64,000 bases of DNA from Jannaschia sp. M317 (GTDB taxonomy: Bacteria > Pseudomonadota > Alphaproteobacteria > Rhodobacterales > Rhodobacteraceae). The notes beneath the pieces were generated by a model that ran no database searches, had not been told where the DNA came from, and worked only from the letters and a program-made list of their open reading frames with translations. The DNA is taken from assembly GCF_025141175.1 (NCBI RefSeq), contig NZ_CP081155.1, positions 344,001 through 408,000 of the forward strand, in the 5' to 3' direction. A program made the position numbers and the translations under genes. Positions 1 through 9,596 of this stretch are shown here, in pieces; the stretch's first letter is position 1, and each line of letters opens with the position of its first letter.

Positions 1-471
1 CAGGGCGTCGGCGATCCGTATCAACTGGCCCCGCCCGCTGCGCGGGGGTTCGGCCAGTTGCGCCAAACCGACCCGTTCGCCGCCCTTGATCGACAGAACC
101 GCCAGCGCCAGGGCCAGCGTTTGCGCCCGCCGCAGTTTCGACGGGCGGTCGCCCCCCGCAAAACGCATCGAGGCCGCGTCGTCGACCCAGAGCATCAGCG
201 ACTGCGCCGCCTGCCATTCGGTTTCCCGCACGAAATGACCGTCACCGCGCGCCGACGCGCGCCAGTCGATGGCGCGTCGCGCATCGCCGGGCTGTGCGGT
301 GCGATACTGCCAGAACGCGTCACCCGGACCGGACCGTTTGCGCCCATGGTCCCCCATCAGGACCGTCGCGGCCAGACGTTCGGCAGACAGCAGCAGCGCA
401 GGCAAGCCGCCTGCCACCATCTCCGACCGGGCGCGCAGGCTGTCGGGCGTATGAAGCGTCTCGGCGGTCAA
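1..471 (-). CDS. DUF58 domain protein (partial, C-terminus outside window)
   Basis: Reading leftward from a TTG at 471 that directly abuts the stop of the moxR-type gene, the frame gives 157 residues before the window edge. It contains the DUF58 hallmark region: a basic stretch followed by YRTAQPGDARRAIDWRASAR and then the start of a von Willebrand-A-like fold (SLMLWVDDASMRF). DUF58 proteins are usually partners of MoxR AAA+ ATPases and are thought to bind substrates or metal cofactors for the chaperone. The start is chosen because TTG follows the upstream TGA with no gap, which implies translational coupling; an internal ATG 17 codons later is the alternative. Only about half of a typical 290-300 residue protein is visible. 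Confidence 0.85.
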   Translation of the reverse strand, partial: MTAETLHTPDSLRARSEMVAGGLPALLLSAERLAATVLMGDHGRKRSGPGDAFWQYRTAQPGDARRAIDWRASARGDGHFVRETEWQAAQSLMLWVDDAASMRFAGGDRPSKLRRAQTLALALAVLSIKGGERVGLAQLAEPPRSGRGQLIRIADAL

Positions 472-1482
472 TCAGGCGGCCCGGTCCACGGCGGTGATGC
501 GGGCCGCGACCTCGTCGATGACCTCGTCGAGGACAACGCCTTCGGCGCGCGCCGCGAAACTCAACGCCATGCGATGGCCCAGAACGGGCCGCGCCAACCG
601 CGCCACGTCGTCCACATCGGGGGCCAGACGCCCGTCCAGCAGGGCCTGCGCACGGGCCAACAGCATCAGGGCCTGCGCCGCGCGGGGGCCAGGCCCCCAG
701 GCGACATGGGCGCGCACGGCATCCGGCGCGGTGTCGTCGTCGGGGCGGCAGGCGCGTACCAGGTCCAGGATCTTGTCGACCACGCCATCGCCCACGGGCA
801 TCCGACGCACCACGCCTTGCGCGGCAATCAATTCGGCGGGGGTAAAGACGGCCTGCGCCTCGGCCTCGGTCGCGCCCGTTGTCGCCAGCACGATGGCGCG
901 TTCGGTATCGCGGTCCGGGTAGGCCACGTCGATCTTGACCAGGAACCGGTCCAGCTGCGCTTCGGGCAGGGGATAGGTGCCCTCCTGCTCGATTGGGTTC
1001 TGGGTCGCCAGAACATGGAACGGTGCCGGCAGGTCGCGGGTCTGGCCCGCCACGGTCACCACCCGTTCCTGCATCGCCTGCAACAGGGCCGATTGCGTGC
1101 GCGGTGACGCACGGTTGATTTCATCCGCCATCAGAAGCTGGGCAAAGATCGGCCCTTCGATATAGCGAAACGCCCGCGACCCGTCGGCCGCCGTTTCCAG
1201 CACCTCCGAGCCCAGGATGTCCGAAGGCATCAGGTCCGGCGTGAACTGAATACGGTTGCCGTTCAGCCCCATCACCGTCGACAGGGTTTCCACCAGCAGG
1301 GTCTTGCCCAGCCCCGGCAACCCCATCAGCAAGGCGTGTCCGCCCGACAGCATCGCCGCCAGCGTCAGGTCCACCACCCTGTCCTGACCGATGATCCGTT
1401 CGGCAATTGCGCCGCGGGCCGCGCCCAGTCGGGTGCCCAGATCCTCAATCTCTCTCAACAGGTCGTCCGTGCCGTTATCCAT
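472..1482 (-). CDS. MoxR family AAA+ ATPase
   Basis: The protein is 336 residues and carries Walker A (GLPGLGKTLL), Walker B (LLMADEINRA) and the sensor region ATQNPIEQEGTYPLPEAQLD typical of the MoxR branch of AAA+ ATPases. MoxR ATPases act as cytoplasmic chaperones that mature or activate protein complexes, commonly with DUF58 and VWA partners encoded next door, as here. The ATG at 1482 is preferred over upstream in-frame codons because an AGGAG lies about 10 bases before it and the protein then begins with the expected acidic helix (MDNGTDDLLREIEDLG). It diverges from the DUF1285 gene across a short shared promoter region. Confidence 0.93.
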   Translation of the reverse strand: MDNGTDDLLREIEDLGTRLGAARGAIAERIIGQDRVVDLTLAAMLSGGHALLMGLPGLGKTLLVETLSTVMGLNGNRIQFTPDLMPSDILGSEVLETAADGSRAFRYIEGPIFAQLLMADEINRASPRTQSALLQAMQERVVTVAGQTRDLPAPFHVLATQNPIEQEGTYPLPEAQLDRFLVKIDVAYPDRDTERAIVLATTGATEAEAQAVFTPAELIAAQGVVRRMPVGDGVVDKILDLVRACRPDDDTAPDAVRAHVAWGPGPRAAQALMLLARAQALLDGRLAPDVDDVARLARPVLGHRMALSFAARAEGVVLDEVIDEVAARITAVDRAA

Positions 1483-1549
1483 GCTTGCATCGCTCCTGCG
1501 CGGATTATCTATCCATAGGTATCGTTCCAACGCGAAAGGGCAAAGGGCA

Positions 1550-2110
1550 ATGACAGGACACAAGGATGTGATGCCGTCGGCGACCTCGCTTCTGGGTGCC
1601 GCAAGGCAGGCGGGCAGGCGCGGTCTGCCGCCTGTGCATCTGTGGAATCCGCCCTATTGCGGCGAGATCGACATCGTCATCAAACGCGACGGCACCTGGT
1701 TTCACGACGGCACGCCGATCGGGCGCATGGGGCTGGTGAAGCTGTTTTCTTCAATCCTCAAGAAAGAGGGGGACCGCATCTATCTGGTCACCCCGGTCGA
1801 AAAGGTCGGCATCCAGGTCGAAGACGCGCCCTTTGTCGCGGTCGATTTCGAAGCGGCGGACGGGGCCATCACCTTTGAGACGAATGTGGGCGACCACGTC
1901 ACCGCCGGGCCGGACCATCCGATCCGCGTCGACCTGGCCCAGGACGGAGAGCCCGCACCCTATGTCGAGGTGCGCGCCGGTTTGGAGGCGCTGATCGACC
2001 GCAAATCTTTCTACCGGCTGGTAGAATTGGGCGAAGAGCAAGAGGGGATGTTCGGCCTGCGGTCTGGCGGCACCTTTTTTCCGATGATCGAAGCCGCCGC
2101 GCTGCACTAG
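1550..2110 (+). CDS. DUF1285 family protein
   Basis: This 186-residue protein matches the DUF1285 family by its internal signature: WNPPYCGEIDIVIKRDGTWFHDGTPI near the N-terminus, then VTPVEKVGIQVEDAPFVAVD. The family is soluble and widespread in Alphaproteobacteria, where it often sits beside MoxR-DUF58 genes; its biochemical role is unknown. The ATG at 1550 was chosen because the conserved domain begins about 30 residues downstream and AAAGGG tracts lie just upstream, while longer in-frame extensions read through the divergent moxR leader and look non-coding. No signal peptide or membrane segment is visible. Confidence 0.85.
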   Translation: MTGHKDVMPSATSLLGAARQAGRRGLPPVHLWNPPYCGEIDIVIKRDGTWFHDGTPIGRMGLVKLFSSILKKEGDRIYLVTPVEKVGIQVEDAPFVAVDFEAADGAITFETNVGDHVTAGPDHPIRVDLAQDGEPAPYVEVRAGLEALIDRKSFYRLVELGEEQEGMFGLRSGGTFFPMIEAAALH

Positions 2111-2210
2111 CGACCCTGTGCGAATCCGCAGGGGGATCTGCGGGCTTGCCTGTGTCGCGGATCGCGCGCAGGGGTGACCTTCAAGCAGCTGTTTCTTTCT
2201 CGGAGGCCCG

Positions 2211-2438
2211 ATGTTCCCGGCTCGTTTCGCCCCTGTTCTCTTCGCGCTCATCCTGTCGGGCATCATGTCCTTCATCGTCAGCGGCATCGCCACGGTCAGC
2301 GCCCTTGGCTTTGTGCCCGACTTCATCGGCCTGTGGATACTGACCTGGGCCAAATCCTGGGCCTGCGCCTTTCCGACGGCCTATTTCGTCGGGCCCTTCA
2401 CGCGACGGATTGTCGCGCGATTGACCGCGACCCCGTAG
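2211..2438 (+). CDS. DUF2798 small membrane protein
   Basis: A 75-residue protein with two hydrophobic segments (about residues 8-28 and 35-60), the second ending in the phrase TYFVGPFTRR-like AYFVGPFTRRIVARL that is typical of DUF2798 proteins. A clean GGAGG precedes the ATG by six bases. The function of the family is unknown; it is presumed to be an inner-membrane protein. The stop codon TAG falls inside a dispersed palindromic repeat (2430-2456), so the last three residues (ATP) and the stop come from or next to repeat DNA. It converges on rluE. Confidence 0.8.
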   Translation: MFPARFAPVLFALILSGIMSFIVSGIATVSALGFVPDFIGLWILTWAKSWACAFPTAYFVGPFTRRIVARLTATP

Positions 2439-2456
2439 GGCGGGGTTCACGCCGCC
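2430..2456. repeat. Dispersed palindromic repeat, family A, copy 1
   Basis: A 27-base stretch, core CCCGTAGGGCGGGGTTCACG, is identical to 50760-50786 in this window, and a close relative occurs as an inverted pair at 56208-56268. The copy overlaps the stop codon of the DUF2798 gene and lies between two convergent genes. It looks like a REP-type element; the strand is arbitrary because the core is partly self-complementary. Confidence 0.75.
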
Positions 2457-2499
2457 CCGCGCGGAACGGATGGGCCCCGTCCGGCCAAGGCCACAGAAC

Positions 2500-3030
2500 C
2501 TACAGCTGTCGCCACTGTCCCGGTGCCAGCCCGTCCAGCGTCCAATCGCCCACCGACCAGCGGATCAGCCGCAGAACCGGCAGGCCGACATTGGCACACA
2601 TCCGGCGCACTTGCCGGTTTCGCCCTTCGGTGATGGTCAGGCGCAGCCAGGCGTCGGGCACTGTCTTGCGGACCCGCACCGGGGGGTCGCGCGGCCAGAT
2701 CCAGTCCGGCGCGGCCACCTGCGCCACCTCGGCGGGCCGGGTCACCCCGTCCTTCAACGTCACGCCGCCCCGCAAAGCCTCCAGCGCCGCCTCCTCCGGG
2801 GTGCCCTCCACCAGGGCGAAATAGGTCTTGGGCGTCCTTGACCTCGGGTCCGTGATACGGGCCTGCGCCTTGCCGTTGTCGGTCAGGATCAACAGGCCCT
2901 CGCTGTCGCGGTCCAGGCGACCGGCGGCATAGACATTCGGCACGTCGATATGGTGCTTCAACCCCGGCCATTTCCCCTCATCGGTGAACTGGCTCAGCAC
3001 GTTCATCGGCTTGTTGAACGCAAGGATCAT
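2500..3030 (-). CDS. rluE: 23S rRNA pseudouridine synthase E
   Basis: A 176-residue RsuA-family pseudouridine synthase. The catalytic motif [17 protein letters not shown] with its Asp is intact, as are NVYAAG before it, the family motif GRNRQVRRM near residue 145, and the C-terminal [21 protein letters not shown]. The order and wording match E. coli RluE, which modifies U2457 of 23S rRNA, rather than RluB or RsuA; it lacks an S4 domain, as RluE does. The ATG at 3030 overlaps the stop of the upstream membrane-protein gene by four bases (ATGA), so the two are translationally coupled. Confidence 0.92.
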   Translation of the reverse strand: MILAFNKPMNVLSQFTDEGKWPGLKHHIDVPNVYAAGRLDRDSEGLLILTDNGKAQARITDPRSRTPKTYFALVEGTPEEAALEALRGGVTLKDGVTRPAEVAQVAAPDWIWPRDPPVRVRKTVPDAWLRLTITEGRNRQVRRMCANVGLPVLRLIRWSVGDWTLDGLAPGQWRQL

Positions 3031-3440
3031 ACCGCCGGCCCGAACCGTATCTGGCGGCGAAAGCCAAAGGAAAACACCCAGGCCGCCAGCCCTGTCGCGG
3101 CCCCCATCGGCGCAAAGATCAGCGCCATGCGCAGCCAGCCTTGCGGTCCCCCGGACAGGAACAGCCCGCCCGCCGCACCGATGCAGCCACCGAGGGCGAC
3201 CCCGGCCCACCAGGGCACCGTCGCCCCCGCACGTGCCGCCAGCCAGGCCGCGACAAGCGCGACCCCGGTCAAGGGCACCGCCACCGCCGCGCCCGTGCCA
3301 AGAGACATCATCGCGACCTGGCCCCAATCGGGCGGCTTGGACGACAAGGCAGAGGCCGCCGCGATGATCAGGAACAGCGCCGATCCGATCCCCAGGCACA
3401 GCGCCAAAAGGCAGCCACGGATGATCGCGCCCGCGTGCAT
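3027..3440 (-). CDS. Hypothetical four-helix membrane protein
   Basis: A 137-residue, strongly hydrophobic protein with about four predicted membrane segments (residues roughly 8-28, 42-66, 76-96 and 102-122) and no recognisable catalytic motif. The start is set by a TGATG overlap with the polA stop codon, so it is co-transcribed and coupled with polA upstream and rluE downstream. I do not recognise the family. It would be an inner-membrane protein of unknown role, perhaps retained only as part of this conserved operon. Confidence 0.7.
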   Translation of the reverse strand: MHAGAIIRGCLLALCLGIGSALFLIIAAASALSSKPPDWGQVAMMSLGTGAAVAVPLTGVALVAAWLAARAGATVPWWAGVALGGCIGAAGGLFLSGGPQGWLRMALIFAPMGAATGLAAWVFSFGFRRQIRFGPAV

Positions 3441-6232
3441 CAATGCGCCTCGGCCCAATTGGCCCCTTGCCCCGCGTCCACGGTCAGCGGCACCGACAGG
3501 TCGACGACCGGCAGATGCGCGCCTTCCATTACCGCGCGGGCGCGGGTGATCAGGGCCTCGACATCGTCCTCGGCGACCTCGAACAGCAGTTCGTCGTGCA
3601 CCTGCAGCAGCATTTTCGCGTCCAGCCCGGCTATCGCTGCCTCCATCCGCACCATGGCGCGGCGGATGACATCGGCTGCCGTTCCCTGGATCGGCGCGTT
3701 GATCGCCGCGCGCTTGGCAAAACCCGCACCGGGACCGCGCGCGTTGATTTCAGGGGTGTGGATGCGGCGACCGAACAGGGTTTCGACCCGATCGTGTTTC
3801 TTGGCGAAGGCGACCGTGTCGTCCATGTAGTCACGAATGCCGGGGAAGCGCTCGAAGTAGGTGTCGATGAACGCCTGCGCCTCGGCGCGCGGGATGCGCA
3901 GATTGCGCGCCAGGCCAAAGCCGCTGATCCCGTAGATCACGCCGAAGTTGATCGCCTTGGCCTGGCGTCGCACGTCGGGCGTCATCGCGTCCAGCGGCAC
4001 GCCGAACATCTGGCTGGCGGTGATCGCGTGAATATCCTGACCGTCCTTGAACGCCTGCTTCAGCGCGTCGATCCCCGCGATATGCGCCAAGATGCGCAGC
4101 TCGATCTGGCTGTAGTCGAGCGAGACGATCACCCGCCCCTCTGGCGCGACGAAGGCCTCGCGGATGCGGCGGCCTTCCTCGGTGCGCACGGGGATGTTCT
4201 GCAGGTTCGGATCGGTGGATGCCAGACGCCCGGTGTTCGCCCCTGCAATGGAATAGGAGGTGTGCACCCGCCCCGTGTCCGGGTTGATGTGTTCCTGCAG
4301 GGCATCGGTGTAGGTCGACTTCAACTTGGACAGCTGCCGCCAATCCAGGATCAGGCGCGGCAGGCTGTGCTCGGTCGCCAGATCCTCCAACACGTCGGCC
4401 CCGGTGGACCACTTGCCGGCCTTGGTCTTCTTGCCACCGGGCAGGCCCAGCTCTCCGAACAGGATCTCGCCCAGCTGCGCGGGCGAGCCTACGTTGAACG
4501 GCTGACCGGCGGCGGCGTGGATCTCTTCCTCCAGGCCCGCCATCTTTTGCGCAAAGGCCCCGGACATGCGACTGAGCACGCTGCGATCCACCTTGACCCC
4601 GGCCATTTCCATCCGCGCCAGAACCGGCACCAGAGGCCGCTCCAGCGTCTCATAGACCTGGGTGACGCGCGCGGAATGCAGGCGGGGCTTGAACAGACGA
4701 TGCAGGCGCAGGGTGACGTCGGCGTCTTCGGCGGCATAGGGTGCGGCGCGGTCGATTTCGACCCGGTCAAAGGTCACCTGCGCCTTGCCCGACCCAATCA
4801 GATCCTTGATCGGAATCGGCTGATGATTCAGGTAACGGTCGGCCAGCGCATCCATGCCGTGCCCGTGCAAACCACCGTTCTGGGCATAGCTCAGCAGCAT
4901 GGTGTCATCGACGGGCGCAACGCTGATCCCTTCCAGGGCAAGGATCTTGTAGTCGTATTTCATGTTCTGACCGATCTTGAGGATCGCCGGATCCTCCAAC
5001 ATCGGTTTGAGCATCTCGAGCGCCTCGGCCTTGGGCATCTGCCCTTCGGCCAGGGCGTCCGTATCGAACAGATCGCCACCCCCCGTGCGGTGGGTCAGCG
5101 GGATGTAGCAGGCGACGCCCGGCGCGACAGCCAGCGAGACCCCGACCAGATCGGCGCGCATCTCGTCCAGTGACGTCGTCTCGGTATCGACGGCCACCTG
5201 CCCCGCCTCGGTGATGCGGTCCAGCCAGACCTGAAGGGATGCGGCGTCGCGCACCACCTCATAGGCAGTGGGGTCGATGGGCGGGTCGTCCGGCATCTCG
5301 GGCGCGTCCGCCACGGGGGTGGCTTCGATCATCGCGGGCGGCTCGGCCCCCAGGCGGTCGGCGATCTTGCGCGTAAGCGTGCGAAACTCCATCCGGTTGA
5401 GGAAGTCGAGCAACACCTCGGGCACCGCGTCGCGAATTTCCAGATCGTCCAGCGTGAAGGTGATCGGCGTTTCGCAATCCAGCTGCACCAACCGTTTCGA
5501 CAGCTCGATCTGCGCGCGCTTTTCGATCAGGGTCTGGCGGCGCTTGGGCTGTTTGATTTCCTCGGCACGGTCCAGAAGGGTTTCCAGATCGCCGTATTCA
5601 TTGATCAGCTGCGCGGCGGTCTTGATGCCGATCCCGGGCGCGCCCGGCACGTTGTCGACCGAATCCCCGGCCAGCGCCTGCACATCCACCACGCCTTCGG
5701 GACCGACGCCGAATTTCTCGCGCACGCCTTCGCTGTCGATGCGCTTGTTCTTCATCGGGTCCAGCATTTCGACCCCGCCGCCGACCAGCTGCATCAGGTC
5801 CTTGTCCGACGACAGGATGGTCACCCGGCCGCCCGCATCCCGCGCCTGACAGGCCAGCGTGGCGATGATGTCGTCGGCCTCGAATCCCTCCAACTCCTCG
5901 CAGGCGATATTGAAGGCGACGGTCGCCTCGCGCGTCAGCGGAATCTGCGGGCGCAGATCCTCGGGCATGGCATCGCGGTTGGCCTTGTAGAGATCATACA
6001 TTTCGTTGCGGAACGTATGGCTGCCCTTGTCGAAAATCACCGCCACGTGGGTCGCGGCATCCGCGCCCGCGTTGCCCTGCACATAGCGGTCCAGCATGTT
6101 GCAAAAGCCCGAAACAGCGCCGATCGGCAGGCCATCAGACTTGCGCGTCAGCGGCGGCAAGGCGTGGAACGCGCGGAAGATGAAGGCAGAGCCGTCGATC
6201 AGGTGAAGGTGATGGCCCTTGCCGAATGCCAT
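3440..6232 (-). CDS. polA: DNA polymerase I
   Basis: At 930 residues this is a full-length Pol I. Domains in order are a 5'-3' exonuclease (residues about 5-290, start [19 protein letters not shown]), a 3'-5' exonuclease and an A-family polymerase. The proofreading site looks active: [10 protein letters not shown] (exo I, near residue 350), NMKYD (exo II) and YAAEDAD (exo III) all keep their acids. Polymerase motif A (LDYSQIELR), motif B ([14 protein letters not shown]) and motif C (QVHDELLFE) are intact. It fills gaps and removes RNA primers in the cytoplasm. It leads a short operon with the membrane protein and rluE. Confidence 0.98.
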   Translation of the reverse strand: MAFGKGHHLHLIDGSAFIFRAFHALPPLTRKSDGLPIGAVSGFCNMLDRYVQGNAGADAATHVAVIFDKGSHTFRNEMYDLYKANRDAMPEDLRPQIPLTREATVAFNIACEELEGFEADDIIATLACQARDAGGRVTILSSDKDLMQLVGGGVEMLDPMKNKRIDSEGVREKFGVGPEGVVDVQALAGDSVDNVPGAPGIGIKTAAQLINEYGDLETLLDRAEEIKQPKRRQTLIEKRAQIELSKRLVQLDCETPITFTLDDLEIRDAVPEVLLDFLNRMEFRTLTRKIADRLGAEPPAMIEATPVADAPEMPDDPPIDPTAYEVVRDAASLQVWLDRITEAGQVAVDTETTSLDEMRADLVGVSLAVAPGVACYIPLTHRTGGGDLFDTDALAEGQMPKAEALEMLKPMLEDPAILKIGQNMKYDYKILALEGISVAPVDDTMLLSYAQNGGLHGHGMDALADRYLNHQPIPIKDLIGSGKAQVTFDRVEIDRAAPYAAEDADVTLRLHRLFKPRLHSARVTQVYETLERPLVPVLARMEMAGVKVDRSVLSRMSGAFAQKMAGLEEEIHAAAGQPFNVGSPAQLGEILFGELGLPGGKKTKAGKWSTGADVLEDLATEHSLPRLILDWRQLSKLKSTYTDALQEHINPDTGRVHTSYSIAGANTGRLASTDPNLQNIPVRTEEGRRIREAFVAPEGRVIVSLDYSQIELRILAHIAGIDALKQAFKDGQDIHAITASQMFGVPLDAMTPDVRRQAKAINFGVIYGISGFGLARNLRIPRAEAQAFIDTYFERFPGIRDYMDDTVAFAKKHDRVETLFGRRIHTPEINARGPGAGFAKRAAINAPIQGTAADVIRRAMVRMEAAIAGLDAKMLLQVHDELLFEVAEDDVEALITRARAVMEGAHLPVVDLSVPLTVDAGQGANWAEAH

Positions 6233-6306
6233 GGTCGAAATCCTCCGTCAGACGGGGCAGTCTTGCCACGAATGAACCGGCGGCACCACAGGGACAGGCG
6301 GGACGA

Positions 6307-6693
6307 ATGGGATATGGTGAAGACAGCCTCTGGACGCTGACCTCTGGACAGATCGCGGGGGTTCTGGCGCTGTCGCTGGCGATGTGGGCGGGGTGCCTGT
6401 GGGCCGTGCGGCGCGCGCGCGGGCGCACGGTCCGGGTGGGGGTGGCCGTGCTGAGCTTTGCCGCCTTCGTCTGGCTATCACCGCAAATCTACTACCTGTT
6501 CTACTGGCTGACGTTCGAAGGCCTGCCCCTGCAATCGGTCCTGCGGCCGCCACCCACGCCCGCGCATCTGCTGCGGCTGCTGACCTTCACCCAGGAGGCG
6601 TCGCTGTCGCGTCATGGTCAGGGGGGACTGGGCTGGTCGCTGTTGCTGGCGGCCTGGCCGGCGCGTTCGCCGGGCGCGGGCAGCAGGCCATAG
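6307..6693 (+). CDS. Hypothetical membrane protein
   Basis: A 128-residue frame with two clear hydrophobic segments (about residues 16-33 and 42-62, the latter containing WLSPQIYYLFYWL). No family recognised. It diverges from polA. The first ATG supported by the conserved-looking hydrophobic start is at 6307; in-frame codons further upstream read into the polA leader. Its last 76 bases overlap the 3' end of the convergent F420-type gene, so either C-terminus could be shorter in reality. The coding call rests on hydrophobic periodicity and codon usage by eye only. Confidence 0.6.
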   Translation: MGYGEDSLWTLTSGQIAGVLALSLAMWAGCLWAVRRARGRTVRVGVAVLSFAAFVWLSPQIYYLFYWLTFEGLPLQSVLRPPPTPAHLLRLLTFTQEASLSRHGQGGLGWSLLLAAWPARSPGAGSRP

Positions 6694-7862
6694 GGCGCGG
6701 CCAGGGCCCAGACATGATCGGGCACCATGTGGCGCATTCGGTTCGGCATGGCGCGGCGCAGATGCAGAATCGTCTCGACCGCCTTCATCTCGACCCGCGC
6801 GCGGGCGAATTCCATCCCGCGCGGGCCGATACGGGGCTGTAGCCAGGCCACGATAGGCCGCAGCCAATCGGGCATGCGTCGCAACGGCAGGCCGCCCGCC
6901 GCGCGCGCGGTATTGGCCGCAAATCCCCGGACCGCCGCCGCGCGTTTGCCCCCGCTCGTCAGGGCGGACAGGATCACCCGGTCGCCCAGCGCCGCCAGCA
7001 TTTCGGCCCCACGCGCGTTGCGCACGATCAGCCATTGATCCCCGTCCCCGCCCATGTAGCCGACCGTGATGTCGGCCAACCGGTTGGTGTAGTCGGTGCA
7101 GGTCCGGCAGGTCATCGGAAAGAAGTCCCCCGGCAGATCGGACAACGGTAGTTTCAGGAACGGGATCAACCGCACCCGCCCGTCGTCAAAGCGGATCTCG
7201 ACCCGGTAGTCGGTTCTGAATTCCAGATAGGTCACCGTCTCGGGCGCATCGGTCAGCCGCGCGAGGAAGCAGTGAAAGTTCTCGGTGGTGGTGTTGTCGC
7301 TGCACGGCGTGCCAATGACATAGAGACGATCCAGACCCAGCTCTGCCTCGATGGCGCGCAGGGCGTGGACCTGGCAGGGAATGCCGATCAACGCGATCCG
7401 CCTGTGCCCCTGGGCGATGGCCGGTTCCAGCAGCGCCAGAAGAGGCGCAAACCCCATGCGCATCCCGCGGACACGGGCCATATCGACGGCTTCGGTGATG
7501 ATGACAGGTACCGGGCGGAAGGGATCGTGGGCGGCCGGTGCCAGCGTCAGAACGGCCGTGACCGTGCCCCTATCCAGCAGATCCGCAGCCAACGCGGTCG
7601 TGATCCCCGTCCACTGCGCCCCCGGTGCCGGGTCGGCCAGGCGGGCGCGGTGCATGGCCTGCACCTGTCCGAAATGCGGGTCGGCCCCGGCGCTGCCGTG
7701 GGTTGCCGCCTCGCGGGTGGGAAAGTCTGGGATCGTGAACTGGCAAGCCGTGCCGCATCGCGGGGCCAGCGCCATGCGCGACAAGCCGCAATCCGTACAC
7801 ATCGCGCCGCGCGGAGCAGCGGCGGCAATCGGCGGGGTCGCTAGATCCGGGGTGTCACGCAT
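6618..7862 (-). CDS. Coenzyme F420 hydrogenase/dehydrogenase beta-subunit family protein (BciB-like)
   Basis: A 414-residue iron-sulfur flavoprotein. The N-terminus has CTDCG followed by further cysteines (CGTAC), and near residue 250 there is CRTCTDYTNRLADITVGYMGG. These are the cluster motifs of the F420-dehydrogenase beta family that includes ferredoxin-dependent 8-vinyl reductase BciB and 7-hydroxymethyl chlorophyll a reductase. The pattern GIPCQVHALR is also shared. Such enzymes use ferredoxin electrons via FAD and two [4Fe-4S] clusters. The true substrate is uncertain, since no bacteriochlorophyll gene is in view. The start ATG at 7862 lies 23 residues before the first cluster; upstream codons read into the divergent MFS promoter. 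Confidence 0.8.
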   Translation of the reverse strand: MRDTPDLATPPIAAAAPRGAMCTDCGLSRMALAPRCGTACQFTIPDFPTREAATHGSAGADPHFGQVQAMHRARLADPAPGAQWTGITTALAADLLDRGTVTAVLTLAPAAHDPFRPVPVIITEAVDMARVRGMRMGFAPLLALLEPAIAQGHRRIALIGIPCQVHALRAIEAELGLDRLYVIGTPCSDNTTTENFHCFLARLTDAPETVTYLEFRTDYRVEIRFDDGRVRLIPFLKLPLSDLPGDFFPMTCRTCTDYTNRLADITVGYMGGDGDQWLIVRNARGAEMLAALGDRVILSALTSGGKRAAAVRGFAANTARAAGGLPLRRMPDWLRPIVAWLQPRIGPRGMEFARARVEMKAVETILHLRRAMPNRMRHMVPDHVWALAAPYGLLPAPGERAGQAASNSDQPSPP

Positions 7863-7950
7863 GCCTGACACTATGGGGGCCAATTTGCAGAGCTGTCCAG
7901 CCTTGCGGCCTTGCCCGCACCGTGCCACCGATGCCCCCGGAGGAGACATC

Positions 7951-9111
7951 ATGAAAGCCGGACTTGCCGTCCTGACGCTGGGCTATGTGCTCAGCCAGTT
8001 TTACCGTGCGTTTCTCGCCGTGCTCGCCCCTGACCTGACGGCAGACCTGGGCGTGACGGCGGCGCAGCTAAGCCGTGCCTCGGGCATCTGGTTCCTGACC
8101 TTCGCGGCAATGCAGATCCCGGTCGGCTGGGCGCTGGACCGGATCGGACCGCGGCGGACGGCGGCGGTTCTGCTGGGGGTGGCGGGCGGCGGCGGGGCGG
8201 CGCTGTTCGCCACGGCCACCTCTGGCTGGCAGATCGAAGTGGCCATGGGCCTGATCGGCATAGGCTGCGCCCCCGTCCTGATGGCCAGCTATTACATCTT
8301 TGCCCGCACCTTTCGGCCCGCGCTTTTCGCGACGCTCGCCGCCTCGCTGGTGGCGGTTGGCAGCCTGGGCAACATCGCCGCCTCGATCCCGTTGAGCTGG
8401 GCCGCCGAGGCGATCGGATGGCGCGGTGCGCTGATCGGGCTTTCGGGTCTGACCGTGGTGTCGGCGATTTCCATCTGGATCGTGGTCCGCGACCCGGAAA
8501 CGGTTTCGGGCACGGAGCGAGGGTCTCTGCTCGACGTGCTCAAGATTCCGGCTTTCTGGGCGATCCTGCCGATGTTGCTGGTGAACTACGCCCCCGCCGC
8601 CGGTCTGCGCGGTCTGTGGGCCGGGCCCTACGTGGCGGATACCTATGGGCCCGAATACGTCGGTACCGTCACCCTGATCATGGCCGCGGCAATGATCGCG
8701 GGCAATTTCATCTATGGCCCGCTCGATCGTTTGACAGGCACGCGCAAGGGCGTGGTGCTGGGCGGAAACCTGATGGGTGTGGTGATCCTGGCGGCGCTTT
8801 GGGCGATGCCCGCGCCGGGATTGTGGGTGGCGACGATCCTGCTGGCTGCGGTCGGGGCCTTTGGGTCCAGCTATGCGGTCGCGGTCGCCCATGGCCGGGC
8901 CTTTGTGCCCGCGCATCTGACCGGGCGTGGCGTGACGCTGCTGAACCTCTTTTCCATCGGGGGCGTGGGCGTCATGCAGTTCGCCACCGGCCCCCTGTAT
9001 GAGCGGGCGGGTGGCGGGGTCGCAGGGTATCAAGCGCTCTTCGGGGTGTTCGCCCTGGCGCTGCTGGCCGGGTGCCTTGTTTACGCTTTTGCCCCGGACA
9101 GCACGGATTGA
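7951..9111 (+). CDS. MFS transporter
   Basis: A 386-residue integral membrane protein with twelve predicted helices. Between helices 2 and 3 it carries the MFS signature in the form GWALDRIGPRRT, and the N-terminal helix reads GYVLSQFYRAFLAVLAPDL as in many small-molecule transporters of the family. The ATG at 7951 has a perfect GGAGG seven bases upstream. It shares a promoter region with the divergent BciB-like gene and is followed two bases later by a GNAT acetyltransferase gene, so those two are probably co-transcribed. Substrate cannot be inferred. Confidence 0.92.
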   Translation: MKAGLAVLTLGYVLSQFYRAFLAVLAPDLTADLGVTAAQLSRASGIWFLTFAAMQIPVGWALDRIGPRRTAAVLLGVAGGGGAALFATATSGWQIEVAMGLIGIGCAPVLMASYYIFARTFRPALFATLAASLVAVGSLGNIAASIPLSWAAEAIGWRGALIGLSGLTVVSAISIWIVVRDPETVSGTERGSLLDVLKIPAFWAILPMLLVNYAPAAGLRGLWAGPYVADTYGPEYVGTVTLIMAAAMIAGNFIYGPLDRLTGTRKGVVLGGNLMGVVILAALWAMPAPGLWVATILLAAVGAFGSSYAVAVAHGRAFVPAHLTGRGVTLLNLFSIGGVGVMQFATGPLYERAGGGVAGYQALFGVFALALLAGCLVYAFAPDSTD

Positions 9112-9113
9112 CC

Positions 9114-9596
9114 ATGCCCCGACCCGACACCCTCACCTTTGCCCGGCTGCCTGAGGTCGCCCCCGAGGCGATCCGCGACCACATGTCCGACCCCCGGGTG
9201 GCGGAGCACATGCCCTTGTTGACCGGGGCCTGGGACCTGTCAGCGGTGCATCGCTTCGTGGCCACCAAGGAGGCCTGCTGGCAGCGCGACGGCCTGGGCC
9301 ACTGGGCGTTCCTGGCCGATGGGGCCTATGTCGGTTGGGGCGGTTTCCAGAAGGAAGGGGAGGACTGGGACCTCGGCCTCGTCCTTCGGCCCTCCGCCTT
9401 TGGCCTTGGACTGCGGATCACCCGAAAGGCGCTGGCCTTTGCGCGGCGCGACCCGCGCATTCCCTGCGTTACCTTCCTGCTGCCACCCAGCCGCACCAAC
9501 CTGTCGGCGTTGACCCGATTGGGGGCCGTCCGGGTCGAGGACGTAGATTACGACGGCGCGACGTTCCTGAAGTATCGGCTGGCGACGACCGGCTGA
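9114..9596 (+). CDS. GNAT family N-acetyltransferase
   Basis: A 160-residue protein of the GNAT fold: an N-terminal TLTFARLPEVAPEAIRDHMSDP resembling the RimJ/RimL-like entry strand and helix, then WAFLADGAYVGWGGFQ and GLGLRITRKALAFA, where the acetyl-CoA pyrophosphate loop (normally Q/RxxGxG/A) is present in degenerate form. The C-terminal FLLPPSRTNLSALTRLGAVRV matches the ‘N..S..L...LGF’ motif of the family. It follows the MFS gene by two bases. Acceptor substrate unknown. Confidence 0.8.
   Translation: MPRPDTLTFARLPEVAPEAIRDHMSDPRVAEHMPLLTGAWDLSAVHRFVATKEACWQRDGLGHWAFLADGAYVGWGGFQKEGEDWDLGLVLRPSAFGLGLRITRKALAFARRDPRIPCVTFLLPPSRTNLSALTRLGAVRVEDVDYDGATFLKYRLATTG

Noticed and set aside
3443..5173. 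A 576-residue frame antisense to polA
   Set aside because: polA motifs on the other strand are complete and the antisense composition is atypical of proteins.
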